A stretch of 64,000 nt of DNA from assembly GCF_032399705.1 (NCBI RefSeq), contig NZ_CP135922.1, forward strand, positions 186,001 to 250,000, read 5' to 3'. The position numbers and the translations under genes were made by a program. Under the pieces are notes generated by a model, which was not told where the DNA came from, did no database searches, and was given only the letters and a program-made list of their open reading frames with translations. Shown here piece by piece: positions 56,233 to 64,000 of the stretch (positions are counted from its first letter, which is position 1; each line of letters starts with the position of its first letter). This DNA comes from Paenibacillus sp. BIC5C1. Lineage in GTDB: Bacteria > Bacillota > Bacilli > Paenibacillales > Paenibacillaceae.

Positions 56233-57070
56233 AAACCCTAACCAAAGTAAGCAATATGCTAATTCGGGTAAGTTCAACGCGAGAATTCATTTGCATAAAA
56301 CATATAGCACGAATCCATATCCCTGGCCTCTTTGGGTCTTTGATCAATTTCCAAAGAAGGATCATCTCAGGGTTTTAGAATTGGGCGGTGGAAACGGATT
56401 ATTGTGGATGGCCAATGCCGAGCGCATTCCTGATCATTGGGATATAACCATTACAGACAAATCGTCAGGGATGCTTCAGGATGCCGAGCGCAATCTTGCT
56501 CATTTTGGGGAACATATCCAATGGAGTGTCATGGATGCAGAGGATATTCATTATCCAGATGAAAGCTTTGATATCGTAATCGCGAATCATATGTTATATC
56601 ATCTCGGGAATCTGGAGAGGGCATTGTCCGAGATCGGGAGAGTGCTTAAGAAGAACGGGACCTTTTATGCAAGTACCATCGGTTCACGAAATATGGCTGA
56701 GATGAAAGAGTTGGTAAAAGAATTTAATCCTGATAGCCAATATGACAGTGTTCTTGGCATGATTGAGTCGAAATTTTCCATGGAGAACGGAAAGCAACAA
56801 CTTGAAAACGCCTTTACTGATGTGCAATTACATGTGTATGAAGATTCGCTTTCCATAACAGACTCAAACGCAATCGTCGAATATGTATTATCCATGAATG
56901 GGTTGGAAGGAAATGAACAAGTCATGAGTCTTCAGGAAGCCAAAGCGTTTAAAATCTTTTTAGATGAGAAAATGAAAGAATCGGATGGGAAGATACACAT
57001 TAGCAAGGCTTCCGGAATGTTCTCTTGTACAAATGCCAGAATTGTTCATTCTTCAAGGAATCCATCCTAG
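56216..57070 (+). CDS. SAM-dependent class I methyltransferase
   Basis: 284 aa from the ATG at 56216 (AAAGGAG upstream). SAM motif I VLELGGGNGLLW, acidic ITDKSSGMLQDAERNL (motif II region), WSVMDAEDIHYPDESFDIVI and NHMLYHLGNLERALSEIGRV follow the UbiE/Methyltransf_11 pattern. Acceptor unknown. Co-expressed with MarR; small-molecule methylation or detoxification is a plausible but unproven role. Confidence 0.9.
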   Translation: MSAKNENPNQSKQYANSGKFNARIHLHKTYSTNPYPWPLWVFDQFPKKDHLRVLELGGGNGLLWMANAERIPDHWDITITDKSSGMLQDAERNLAHFGEHIQWSVMDAEDIHYPDESFDIVIANHMLYHLGNLERALSEIGRVLKKNGTFYASTIGSRNMAEMKELVKEFNPDSQYDSVLGMIESKFSMENGKQQLENAFTDVQLHVYEDSLSITDSNAIVEYVLSMNGLEGNEQVMSLQEAKAFKIFLDEKMKESDGKIHISKASGMFSCTNARIVHSSRNPS

Positions 57071-57199
57071 ATGGACTCCTTGCCAGATTGGATCACCAAT
57101 CAATCCAAACCGTAGTTTTGCCATGATAATTTTGATGACATCACCAACATTCTGGCGGTACCCGATGCTTTCAGCTCCAATAGCCTTCCTGTCGAATCC
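57069..57199 (-). pseudogene. Fragment of a PrpR_N-type regulator gene
   Basis: On the plus strand this stretch aligns base by base with 55045-55177, part of the PrpR_N domain of the intact regulator gene: shared blocks include CTTGCCAGA(T/C)TGGATCA, ACATC(A/G)CCAACA and GCTTTCAGCTCCA. A one-base deletion and several substitutions destroy the frame. Only about 130 bases remain, in the same orientation as the intact gene and 2 kb away. Confidence 0.8.
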
Positions 57200-57225
57200 T
57201 AGTAAAGTATACGTCTATGAACACA

Positions 57226-57234
57226 TGCTATAAT
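57226..57234 (+). promoter_or_regulatory. Promoter (extended -10) of the alpha/beta hydrolase gene
   Basis: TG-C-TATAAT, perfect extended -10, 35 bp before the start codon. Confidence 0.6.
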
Positions 57235-57268
57235 AATTGGAAATCGGATAGAATGTTGGTGGAATATA

Positions 57269-58222
57269 ATGAAAATTGTACTCAGACGAATGGGTTATGG
57301 TTCATTGGCTTTATTGGGTATCCTGCTTTTGTTCATAGCAATTAGTTTCGCGAATCATACAATTAAATTAAAGATAGAATCGGCCATATTATCACCCCCA
57401 GGTGTAATGGTTGATGTTAATAATCACCCAATGCATGTCTATATAGAAGGTTCCGGAGAACATACACTGGTCTTTATGTCAGGTGGGGGCACATCTTCTC
57501 CTGTATTGGATTTCAAGGCGCTTTATTCCAGATTGTCGGATCAATACAAGGTTGCTGTTGTTGAGAAGGCAGGCTACGGTTTCAGTGCAACGGCAAAGGT
57601 CCCACGTGATATCGATACAATGTTGGAAGAAACCAGAACAGCTCTGACGTTAGCGGGAGAAACACCGCCCTATGTGCTATTTCCGCATTCTATGTCGGGC
57701 ATAGAAGCACTATATTGGGCACAAATGTATCCAAATGAAATTGAGGCTATCATTGGTCTTGATCCTGCTATTCCACAAGTTTATGAAGAGTATCCTCTAC
57801 CTTCATTTGGAATGAGGAGTCTTACAGGCCTAGGAGCTCGTGTCGGAATAACCCGTTTTTTCCCCGATATTGTTAATTCGTCTGCTGCAATTGAAGAGAA
57901 GAGGCTATCCTCCCAAGAGGAGGAGATCTATAGGGCATTATTTTATAAGAAAACGCAGACACTGAACATGAATGAAGAAGTTAAAATGATTAGGAATAAT
58001 GCAGCACAAGTTTTAGAACGAGGTATTCCCGATGTGCCCATGTATTTTTTTATATCTAATGGAGAGGAATTACCTGTCGAGGACTGGAAAAATTACTTAG
58101 TAAACTACATTGAGTCTGTGAAAATTGGGCGCTATCATTTATTACATAATGGTCATTACGTTCATGATGCTGATCCCGATCTAATTGCAGAGGAAAGTAT
58201 CAAATTCATAGAAGAACTGTAA
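57269..58222 (+). CDS. Membrane-anchored alpha/beta hydrolase
   Basis: 317 aa. N-terminal hydrophobic helix (residues about 10-32) probably anchors the enzyme outside the membrane. The hydrolase core has LVFMSGGGTSSPVLDF (oxyanion region), AVVEKAGYGFSA, nucleophile Ser in FPHSMSGIEALYW (HSMSG instead of the common GHSMGG), an acidic residue region PMYFFISNGEELP, and catalytic His in LLHNGHYVHDADP. Substrate unknown. The ribosome site GGTGG is weak. Confidence 0.88.
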   Translation: MKIVLRRMGYGSLALLGILLLFIAISFANHTIKLKIESAILSPPGVMVDVNNHPMHVYIEGSGEHTLVFMSGGGTSSPVLDFKALYSRLSDQYKVAVVEKAGYGFSATAKVPRDIDTMLEETRTALTLAGETPPYVLFPHSMSGIEALYWAQMYPNEIEAIIGLDPAIPQVYEEYPLPSFGMRSLTGLGARVGITRFFPDIVNSSAAIEEKRLSSQEEEIYRALFYKKTQTLNMNEEVKMIRNNAAQVLERGIPDVPMYFFISNGEELPVEDWKNYLVNYIESVKIGRYHLLHNGHYVHDADPDLIAEESIKFIEEL

Positions 58223-58361
58223 ATGACGAAAAGGGACACAATGATTTCGAAGAGTTTTAGTTAATGAGGCGACGCCATAGGCGATCGTCTTTTCTTTTAT
58301 AACGTAAGGGGATTATGTCACGCTTGGATTACTTCAAATTTATTGTTGCAGTGGCGGTAAA

Positions 58362-58388
58362 TGAAACCTTCAACCTCATATTCATGTA
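58362..58388 (+). promoter_or_regulatory. ECF (sigma-W-like) promoter candidate of the psp/ydj operon
   Basis: TGAAAC, 17 bp, TGTA, close to the sigma-W consensus TGAAAC-N16-CGTA. The B. subtilis homologous operon (ydjFGHI) is sigma-W dependent. Confidence 0.45.
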
Positions 58389-58426
58389 TTATAGTACATA
58401 TGAACTGATCGAAGGAGGAACGAAAG

Positions 58427-59131
58427 ATGGGAATCTTATCGAGGTTTAGGGACGTGATGAAAGCGAATGTGAACCATGTGCTGGCTCGGGCGCAAGATCC
58501 GGAGAAGACGGTGAATGAATATATGCGGAGCTTGAGCAGTGATCTGGGTCAGGTGAAGGCAGAGACGGCTGCGGTTCTCTCGGATGAGAGCCGGGCGAAG
58601 AGGGCTTTGGACGAATGCAATGCAGAGATTAAGAAATTACAGCGGTATGCAGAGAAATCTGCGGAGTCCGGTGATGAAGACAAGGCACGTGGATTTCTGG
58701 AAAAGAAGGCAGCGCAGACTGTGAAACTGAACGAATTACAAGCTGCCTATGATCGGGCTTCAGCCAAAGCCAAAATGATGAAGCATATGCACGAGAAGCT
58801 GGTTGCGGATATGGGGCAATTGGAAGCTCGGCATGCGGAGCTGAAGGGCAGGATGGCGGCTGCCAATGCGCAACAACAGGCCAATGAACGGAACGCTTCG
58901 GCTGCCAATGCGAATGCTGCTTTGAAGGCGATGGAAGACAAGGCGAATCAGGCACTTAACGAAGCTGAGGCTTTGGCTGAACTTCGTGCTGGGGCACAGG
59001 AAGATGATTTGGATGTACTCATTGCGCAGTTGGAGCAGCAAATGAATGCCGAAGCGGGTAATAATGCACAGGTGACGCCGACCCCAGAGGAAGAGCTTAC
59101 AGCAATTCAGAAGAAATTGGAAGATAAATAA
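58427..59131 (+). CDS. PspA/IM30-family protein (YdjF-like)
   Basis: Phage-shock protein A homologue that coats and stabilises damaged membranes. 234 aa, GGAGGAACG before the ATG. N-terminal amphipathic helix MGILSRFRDVMKANVNHVLA, then long coiled coil (EYMRSLSSDLGQVKAETAAV; AEIKKLQRYAEKSAESGDED) to about residue 150 and an Ala-rich C-terminal part. First of four genes ordered as B. subtilis ydjFGHI. Confidence 0.94.
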   Translation: MGILSRFRDVMKANVNHVLARAQDPEKTVNEYMRSLSSDLGQVKAETAAVLSDESRAKRALDECNAEIKKLQRYAEKSAESGDEDKARGFLEKKAAQTVKLNELQAAYDRASAKAKMMKHMHEKLVADMGQLEARHAELKGRMAAANAQQQANERNASAANANAALKAMEDKANQALNEAEALAELRAGAQEDDLDVLIAQLEQQMNAEAGNNAQVTPTPEEELTAIQKKLEDK

Positions 59132-59177
59132 CGATATATATCATGTAATACATTTCGTTAAACATTGAGGTGAGCAA

Positions 59178-60209
59178 ATGCCGGTAATCGAGTACAAGTG
59201 TCCCAACTGCGGCAGTGGAATGCTTTTTAATAGTGCAACTGGAGCGTTATCCTGCCCCAGCTGCGGACGACAGGATAATATCGAACAGATCCCCGATCCG
59301 CTGAAGAAACAGGTGTTCACGGAGAATGAGGTCAAGGAGTATCACTGTAACAGCTGCGGCGCGGATATTGTAACTGAGCCGGAGACAAGTGCAACGACAT
59401 GCAGCTTCTGTGGAGCTGCCGTTGTTCTGAGTGATCGACTGACGGGAGATCTGGCACCGGCCATGGTCTTACCCTTTTCGATCAGTAAGGATGAGGCCAA
59501 GCAGGCGTTCAAAAAATGGTGCAGAAACGGCTTGCTGACACCTAGCGGATTCATGACAGCTGACCGGGTTAAGAGCATTACCGGGATATACGTGCCCTTC
59601 TGGTTATATGAGTTACATAACAAAATCGAAGTACATGGCCGTGGCACAAAAATCAGAACTTACACGCAGGGTGATTATCATTACACGGAAACGCAGCATT
59701 TTGATATTTACCGGAGAATCCGGCTGAATTATGTGAATCTGCCCATTGATGCTTCGGAAAAAATGAAAGATGAACTGATGGATAAGCTGGAGCCATTTCC
59801 GTATAACCAGTTAAAGCTTTTCAAAACCCCGTATCTCGCCGGGTACATTGCGGAAAAATATAGTTATACCGATGAGGAACTATACCCGCGCGCCAAGGAA
59901 AAAACGAGCTCTTATATCGATTCTTATATTGCATCAACGGTTTCAGGCTATAACAGTGTCAGTTACACAGACAAACAGATTGATACTACATTGAAAAATG
60001 CAGACTATGTGCTGCTCCCGGTATGGATGGTTTACTATGACTACAATCGTTCGCAGTATACCTTTGCCATGAATGGTCAGACAGGTAAAGTGGTGGGGAA
60101 ACCGCCTATCAGCAAAGCTAAAGTTGCCGGATGGTTCGCAGGAATTTCAGCCGTTTCCTTATTGTCATTGAAACTGGTCTCCTGGATGATGGGAGGTGGA
60201 TTCCTGTGA
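59178..60209 (+). CDS. Zinc-ribbon membrane protein, YdjG-like
   Basis: 343 aa. Two zinc ribbons: CPNCGSG ... CPSCGRQ (residues about 8-34) and CNSCGAD ... CSFCGAA (about 57-78). The middle domain is beta-rich (YVPFWLYELHNKIEVHGRGT) and a hydrophobic helix lies near the C terminus (AGWFAGISAVSLLSLKLVSW). In B. subtilis YdjG and YdjH serve as membrane anchors for the PspA homologue. Its stop overlaps the GTG of the next gene by four bases. Confidence 0.88.
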   Translation: MPVIEYKCPNCGSGMLFNSATGALSCPSCGRQDNIEQIPDPLKKQVFTENEVKEYHCNSCGADIVTEPETSATTCSFCGAAVVLSDRLTGDLAPAMVLPFSISKDEAKQAFKKWCRNGLLTPSGFMTADRVKSITGIYVPFWLYELHNKIEVHGRGTKIRTYTQGDYHYTETQHFDIYRRIRLNYVNLPIDASEKMKDELMDKLEPFPYNQLKLFKTPYLAGYIAEKYSYTDEELYPRAKEKTSSYIDSYIASTVSGYNSVSYTDKQIDTTLKNADYVLLPVWMVYYDYNRSQYTFAMNGQTGKVVGKPPISKAKVAGWFAGISAVSLLSLKLVSWMMGGGFL

Positions 60210-61012
60210 GAAAAAGAAAACATTTGGCATGGATGGCAGCACTCATTTTATTAGTGATTACCCTCGTGTCTCCATTGATTACAATGTCAGTAGCATCGGC
60301 AGCAGATAGCAAGAACCTGATTTACGATGAAGCTAATCTGCTGAACGAGCAGGAGAAAAGTGAACTGAACGCAATGGCGAATGAATATGGGGCGGAGAGG
60401 CAGACGGATTTCGTTATTTACACCTCAAATAATGAGGAGCAGAAGAGTGAAATACTGCTCACTGAGGATTTCTACGATGATCAGGGGTTTGGTTACGATA
60501 AGGCTCATGGTAATGCAGTTATTTTGACAATTGATATGTATAACCGGAAGATGTATCTGGCTGGTTTCTATAAAGGGAAAGAGTATATCGACAATGGCAG
60601 AGCCGATAAAATCACAGCCAAGATTGCACCAGATGTAACGGACGGTAATTATAAACTGGCTTTTGAAAAGTATATCAAGCTGTCCTACGAATATATGGGA
60701 ATTAGACCGGGAGTAAATCCTGATAATATCCTCTTTAATATCTGGTTCCAACTTATTGCGTCCATAGCAATTGGAGGAGTTGTTGTTGGGGTAATGGCCT
60801 ATCGTTCCGGTGGGCGAGTTACAGTCAATCGTGCTACTTATGAGGATTCAAGTACTTCCAGTGTGGTCGATCGTCAGGATCGGTATATCCGTACTACCGT
60901 AACCAAACGGAAAATTGAGAAGAACAACAATAATGGTGGCGGAGGCGGTGGAGGTGGGGGAGGTACCACCCGAGGTGGCCATTCGCATAGTGGTAGCAGC
61001 AGATCTTTCTAA
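60206..61012 (+). CDS. TPM-domain membrane protein, YdjH-like
   Basis: 268 aa from the GTG at 60206, which follows GGGAGGTGG and overlaps the previous stop. Signal-like helix (residues about 8-30), TPM domain at about 38-175 (LIYDEANLLNEQEKSELNAM, FVIYTSNNEEQ, GNAVILTIDMYNRKMYLAGF), a second membrane helix near 190-210 and a Gly-rich tail with a run of ten Gly then Ser/His-rich end, as in other TPM proteins. Confidence 0.9.
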   Translation: MRKRKHLAWMAALILLVITLVSPLITMSVASAADSKNLIYDEANLLNEQEKSELNAMANEYGAERQTDFVIYTSNNEEQKSEILLTEDFYDDQGFGYDKAHGNAVILTIDMYNRKMYLAGFYKGKEYIDNGRADKITAKIAPDVTDGNYKLAFEKYIKLSYEYMGIRPGVNPDNILFNIWFQLIASIAIGGVVVGVMAYRSGGRVTVNRATYEDSSTSSVVDRQDRYIRTTVTKRKIEKNNNNGGGGGGGGGGTTRGGHSHSGSSRSF

Positions 61013-61051
61013 GATAAGAAGTAAGACCAAATAGAAGGGATGGGAACGAGT

Positions 61052-62068
61052 ATGGGATTTTTCAAAAATCAATTTTCAAATGTAGTGGAATGGGAAGAGT
61101 TTAGAGATGACATGATTTTCTGGAAGTGGAGTAACCGTGAGATTAAGAAGGGAAGTAAATTGATTATCCGTTCGGGGCAAGATGCGATCTTCCTGAATAA
61201 CGGCAAGGTGGAAGGGATTTTCGAAGACGAAGGATCGTTTAATATCGATTCCGAGATCATTCCTTTTCTGTCTACCTTAAAAGGATTCAAGTTCGGATTC
61301 AACAGTGGCATGCGGGTCGAAGTGCTGTTTGTGAATACGAAGGAGTTTACGGTTCGGTGGGGCACGCAAAGCCCGGTATTGATTCCAACTCCTCAACTTC
61401 CAGGCGGGATGCCGATTCGTGCAAATGGTACGTTTAATTTTAAAGTGAGTGACTATGTTACATTGATCGATAAAATCGCGGGTATCAAGCAGAGCTATCT
61501 GGTCGAGGATGTTAAGATTCGGATTACATCTGTGCTGGATCAGTTGCTAATGAAATGGATTAGCCGTGAGGGTAAGGACATGTTCAACCTGCAGGCGAAT
61601 GCTTCGGATATTGCCAAAGGAATTCAGGAAGATCTGGATATGCAAATGATGGACATTGGGATCGGAATTACAGGCTTCCAGGTGATGAGCTTCAATTATC
61701 CGCAGGAGATTCAGGATATGATTACGAAGACCGCTTCACATGAAATGATCGGCAATTTGCAAAAATATCAGCAGGTCAGCATGACTGATGGCATCTCCTC
61801 CGGTAAAGTGAAGGGTGGCGGCGCTGCTTCGGATATGGCGGGCATGATGATGGGCATGAACATGGCGAATGAAATGATGAAGAACATGAATCAGAACCAG
61901 AACAACCAGAATCAGAATTCGGATCAAAAGCCTGCGGCTAATCAAAACAGCGATGCAAGTGCATCTTCTTCGTCTGTGGACAATAAAAAGCCGAACTTCT
62001 GTCCGAACTGTGGCGCCAAGAATGAAGGAGCAAATTTCTGTCCAAACTGTGGTCAGAAGTTGGGTTAA
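61052..62068 (+). CDS. SPFH/virion-core-like protein, YdjI-like
   Basis: 338 aa from the ATG at 61052. Domain order: SPFH-like region at about 10-230 (EEFRDDMIFWKWSNREIKKG, RSGQDAIFLNNGKVEGIF, GITGFQVMSFNYPQEI), a Met/Asn/Gln-rich linker, and a C-terminal zinc ribbon FCPNCGAKNEGANFCPNCGQ. In B. subtilis YdjI recruits PspA to the membrane. Last gene of the operon, before a terminator. Confidence 0.92.
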   Translation: MGFFKNQFSNVVEWEEFRDDMIFWKWSNREIKKGSKLIIRSGQDAIFLNNGKVEGIFEDEGSFNIDSEIIPFLSTLKGFKFGFNSGMRVEVLFVNTKEFTVRWGTQSPVLIPTPQLPGGMPIRANGTFNFKVSDYVTLIDKIAGIKQSYLVEDVKIRITSVLDQLLMKWISREGKDMFNLQANASDIAKGIQEDLDMQMMDIGIGITGFQVMSFNYPQEIQDMITKTASHEMIGNLQKYQQVSMTDGISSGKVKGGGAASDMAGMMMGMNMANEMMKNMNQNQNNQNQNSDQKPAANQNSDASASSSSVDNKKPNFCPNCGAKNEGANFCPNCGQKLG

Positions 62069-62085
62069 CCTATATCTAAACATAA

Positions 62086-62130
62086 GAAGGGCTTACTCTA
62101 AGGTCAAACTTTGGAGTAAGCTCTTTTTTT
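62086..62130 (+). terminator. Rho-independent terminator of the psp/ydj operon
   Basis: AGGGCTTACTC/GAGTAAGCTCT stem and seven T. Confidence 0.92.
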
Positions 62131-62156
62131 ATTCTATTTTAAATGGGAGAAAACGG

Positions 62157-62197
62157 TTGACAACGGATCATAAATCATTTATCTTTAAATTAAGATA
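62157..62197 (+). promoter_or_regulatory. Promoter of the DUF896 gene with MhqR-like operator
   Basis: TTGACA (62157-62162), 17 bp, TATCTT (62180-62185). TATCT-N8-AGATA (62180-62197) covers the -10 box and has the arms of the B. subtilis MhqR operator as I recall it. A third, degenerate half (TATCTTAATTCCG) follows at 62232. Confidence 0.65.
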
Positions 62198-62264
62198 TTT
62201 AATTTGAATATAAATTACACCAAAAAACAAATATCTTAATTCCGATTTACGAGGAGAGATCAAG

Positions 62265-62495
62265 ATGATGATTCCAACATTGACCAGAATAAATGAACTT
62301 TCAAGAAAAGCCAATGCGGCAGGGTTGACGGAGATGGAGAAAGCGGAGCAAATTCGTCTGCGTCAGGAATATCTGCAAACCTTTCGTGGTTCGATCAATG
62401 ATATTCTGCTGAATGTAACCATCTATGATCCGAACGGCGATGACGTCACTCCGGATAAACTGAAACAGGAACAGGCCGAACAAAATAATAACTGA
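62265..62495 (+). CDS. DUF896 (YnzC-like) protein
   Basis: Small cytosolic protein, 76 aa; GAGGAGAG before the ATG. The pattern RINELSRKANAAGLTEMEKA, RLRQEYLQTFR and DPNGDDVTPDKLKQEQ matches the family, which includes the SOS-linked YneB neighbour YnzC of B. subtilis. Function unknown. Its placement between two MhqR-like operators, rather than near lexA, is unusual. Confidence 0.88.
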   Translation: MMIPTLTRINELSRKANAAGLTEMEKAEQIRLRQEYLQTFRGSINDILLNVTIYDPNGDDVTPDKLKQEQAEQNNN

Positions 62496-62501
62496 ATCAG
62501 C

Positions 62502-62530
62502 TTGGATAAATATCTTAATATTAAGATAAT
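62502..62530 (+). promoter_or_regulatory. Dioxygenase promoter with MhqR-like operator
   Basis: TTGGAT (62502-62507), 17 bp, GATAAT (62525-62530). The perfect 18-bp palindrome TATCTTAATATTAAGATA (62511-62528) fills the spacer and touches the -10, an ideal repressor site of the MarR/DUF24-type MhqR kind. Confidence 0.75.
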
Positions 62531-62624
62531 ATATGACTATAAATATAAATAAAGCACCTATAAGACGATCTACAATTAACTCTTCCCATACAAAAATGAT
62601 CTATAAACCTAGGAGGAAATGATG

Positions 62625-63587
62625 ATGACTATTCAAACTGCAGGTATTCACCATATTACAGCTTTTGCGGGAGATCCGCAGGCCAATGTCGACTTTTATG
62701 CTGGTGTCTTGGGACTTCGGCTTGTGAAAAAAACAATCAACTTCGATGCGCCGGATGTGTACCATCTGTACTTTGGGGATGAGAACGGAAATCCAGGTAC
62801 CATTATCACATTCTTCCCATCAGCCGGATCGTCGCGAGGCAAAATTGGTGGCGGTCAGGTTGGCATCACCTCATATGTGATTCCACCTGGGACTATTGGC
62901 TTCTGGCAGGATCGGTTGGAGCAGTATAACATTGAGGTAACCAAAACAAGTCGTTTTAATGAAGAGCTGCTGCAATTTGAGGACAGCGAGGGCTTGCGTC
63001 TGGAACTGGTTGAACGTGAAGAGGGTCCAGCCAGCACCTGGGTGCATGAAGGCATTCCTGCTGACAAAGCCATCAAAGGATTTGGAGGTGCTGTGCTGTT
63101 CAGCGTCAATCCACAGAGAACGATGGATGCGTTGGCCAAAATACTCGGATTCACCAAAGTAGACGAAGATGAGGAGTATGTACGATTCCGGTCCGTCGGA
63201 GATATCGGTAATGTCGTGGATGTTCCTGTCACCCGGATGGCTTTGGGGACAGGCGGAGCAGGGACGGTTCACCATATTGCGTGGCGTGCCAAAGACTTTG
63301 CAGAGCACGAGCAGTGGAGAGAAGCTGTACAACAGTACGGCTATCAGCCAACCCCAGTTCGGGACCGTCAATATTTTAACGCAATCTATTTCAGAGAAGC
63401 CGGCGGAATCCTGTTCGAAATTGCTACCGATCCTCCTGGATTCGCGAAAGATGAGCCAGCGGAGTCGCTTGGACAGAAACTCATGCTGCCTGAATGGTTT
63501 GAGCCATATCGTGCCCAAATTGAAGGCAATTTGCAGCCGATCCAGGTAAGAACGTTAGAGCCTTCGCATTCTATGCGGACACGTTAA
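62625..63587 (+). CDS. Ring-cleaving dioxygenase, MhqO/MhqA-like (VOC fold)
   Basis: Extradiol dioxygenase-like protein that protects against quinones and catechols. 320 aa from the third of three ATGs (AGGAGG eight bases before 62625). Two glyoxalase-type halves: GIHHITAFAGDPQANVDFYA with metal His, then FGGAVLFSVNPQRTM; second-half metal ligands His in TVHHIAWRA and Glu in LFEIATDPPGF. Its promoter carries an MhqR-like operator, consistent with quinone-responsive induction. The regulator gene is not in the window. Confidence 0.93.
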   Translation: MTIQTAGIHHITAFAGDPQANVDFYAGVLGLRLVKKTINFDAPDVYHLYFGDENGNPGTIITFFPSAGSSRGKIGGGQVGITSYVIPPGTIGFWQDRLEQYNIEVTKTSRFNEELLQFEDSEGLRLELVEREEGPASTWVHEGIPADKAIKGFGGAVLFSVNPQRTMDALAKILGFTKVDEDEEYVRFRSVGDIGNVVDVPVTRMALGTGGAGTVHHIAWRAKDFAEHEQWREAVQQYGYQPTPVRDRQYFNAIYFREAGGILFEIATDPPGFAKDEPAESLGQKLMLPEWFEPYRAQIEGNLQPIQVRTLEPSHSMRTR

Positions 63588-63646
63588 AGAAGAGGCAAGA
63601 ATAAGCAATCTTTTTGTAAGAGTCTAACCAAAAGGAGCATTGAAGG

Positions 63647-64000
63647 ATGATGGAGAAAAAGGTTACTTGGCTGGAGCTGTTCTATGATTTGCTTTTTGTA
63701 GCAGCGGTCTCCAAAGCGGGTCATGTCCTGCTGCATGCCGAACATGGCGTGATTTCGTTTGAATATTTGATGAAATTTGTTTTGATTTTTATTCCTGTCT
63801 GGTGGGCATGGGTCGGTCAGACCCTATTTATAAACCGTTATGGTCAGGATATCTTCATCCATCGAGTATTCCTTATCCTTCAACTCCTGTCTGTTCTGGT
63901 GATGACGGCGAGCCTCTCGGTTGATTTTGATCAATACTATCTTCCCTTCTTTGCGGGTTATATCGGTTCGAGGGTATTGACAGCCGTTCAATATTTTATG
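63647..64000 (+). CDS. Low-temperature-requirement A (LtrA) family membrane protein, 3' truncated
   Basis: Runs off the window; 118 codons visible. AAAGGAG nine bases before the ATG at 63647. The start MMEKKVTWLELFYDLLFVAA is the LtrA signature (W-x-E-L-F-Y-D-x-x-F-V-A), followed by His-containing helices (AVSKAGHVLLHAE) and several hydrophobic segments. Function of the family is not well known. Confidence 0.88.
   Translation, partial: MMEKKVTWLELFYDLLFVAAVSKAGHVLLHAEHGVISFEYLMKFVLIFIPVWWAWVGQTLFINRYGQDIFIHRVFLILQLLSVLVMTASLSVDFDQYYLPFFAGYIGSRVLTAVQYFM

Overview
The window reads as a chromosome segment of a Paenibacillus-like Firmicute. The evidence is the conserved gene order whiA-HPr, clpP and cggR-gapA-pgk-tpiA-gpmI-eno-secG-rnr-smpB-ssrA, the consensus Shine-Dalgarno sites with frequent GTG and TTG starts, a CtsR box at clpP, copper-amine-oxidase-like 'stalk' proteins, an Lpl-type sugar ABC transporter with a membrane-bound AraC regulator, and an unsaturated glucuronyl hydrolase with the same catalytic residue numbers as the Bacillus sp. 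GL1 enzyme. Species level cannot be settled from the sequence alone.

Layout. (1) 1-17662 is core genome: the end of whiA, an HPr protein, two secreted proteins, clpP, tRNA-Arg(CCG), the complete lower-glycolysis operon behind its repressor CggR, secG, RNase R with an unusually long glycine-rich tail, smpB and tmRNA. (2) 17635-32133 is an AT-rich integrated element of about 14.5 kb bounded by perfect 31-bp direct repeats, the left copy being the 3' end of ssrA. It carries a SacI-like restriction-modification pair, two small TTG-started ORFs, two Xre-type regulators, a membrane/coiled-coil protein, a secreted stalk-domain protein, two unrecognised proteins, a D5/P4-type helicase lacking a primase domain, an excisionase-like protein, a tyrosine integrase and a serine resolvase. 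There are no phage structural or conjugation genes, so it looks like a satellite or island type of element. (3) 32134-40876 is accessory chromosome: nucleoside hydrolase, NupC-type transporter and an HTH-PfkB kinase, then a hypothetical protein, an MscS channel, a macrolide-type glycosyltransferase and an aldo/keto reductase. (4) 41294-50223 is a uronic-acid polysaccharide locus (solute-binding protein, two permeases, AraC regulator, GH88 hydrolase, sulfatase), best explained as use of sulfated glycosaminoglycan-like oligosaccharides. (5) 50370-55563 is a four-carbon sugar-acid locus (KdgT permease, DUF1537 kinase, PdxA2 dehydrogenase) with a PrpR_N regulator whose AAA+ domain looks degenerate. 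(6) 55765-64000 holds a MarR regulator with a methyltransferase, a relic of a second PrpR-like gene, an alpha/beta hydrolase, a YdjFGHI-like envelope-stress operon, a DUF896 protein and a ring-cleaving dioxygenase both preceded by MhqR-like operators, and the start of an LtrA-like gene.

The most interesting part is the ssrA element. It replaces the last 31 bp of ssrA with an identical copy, supplies its own terminator, and contains several genes and DNA structures I cannot assign: the small glycine-zipper ORF pair, the 414-aa protein, a 42-bp perfect palindrome before the resolvase, and repeats beside the helicase that could be an origin. Other signals worth following are the relic of the PrpR-like gene, paired 17-bp repeats at the kdgT promoter, TATCT-N8-AGATA operators at the dioxygenase, and a folded leader before eno.
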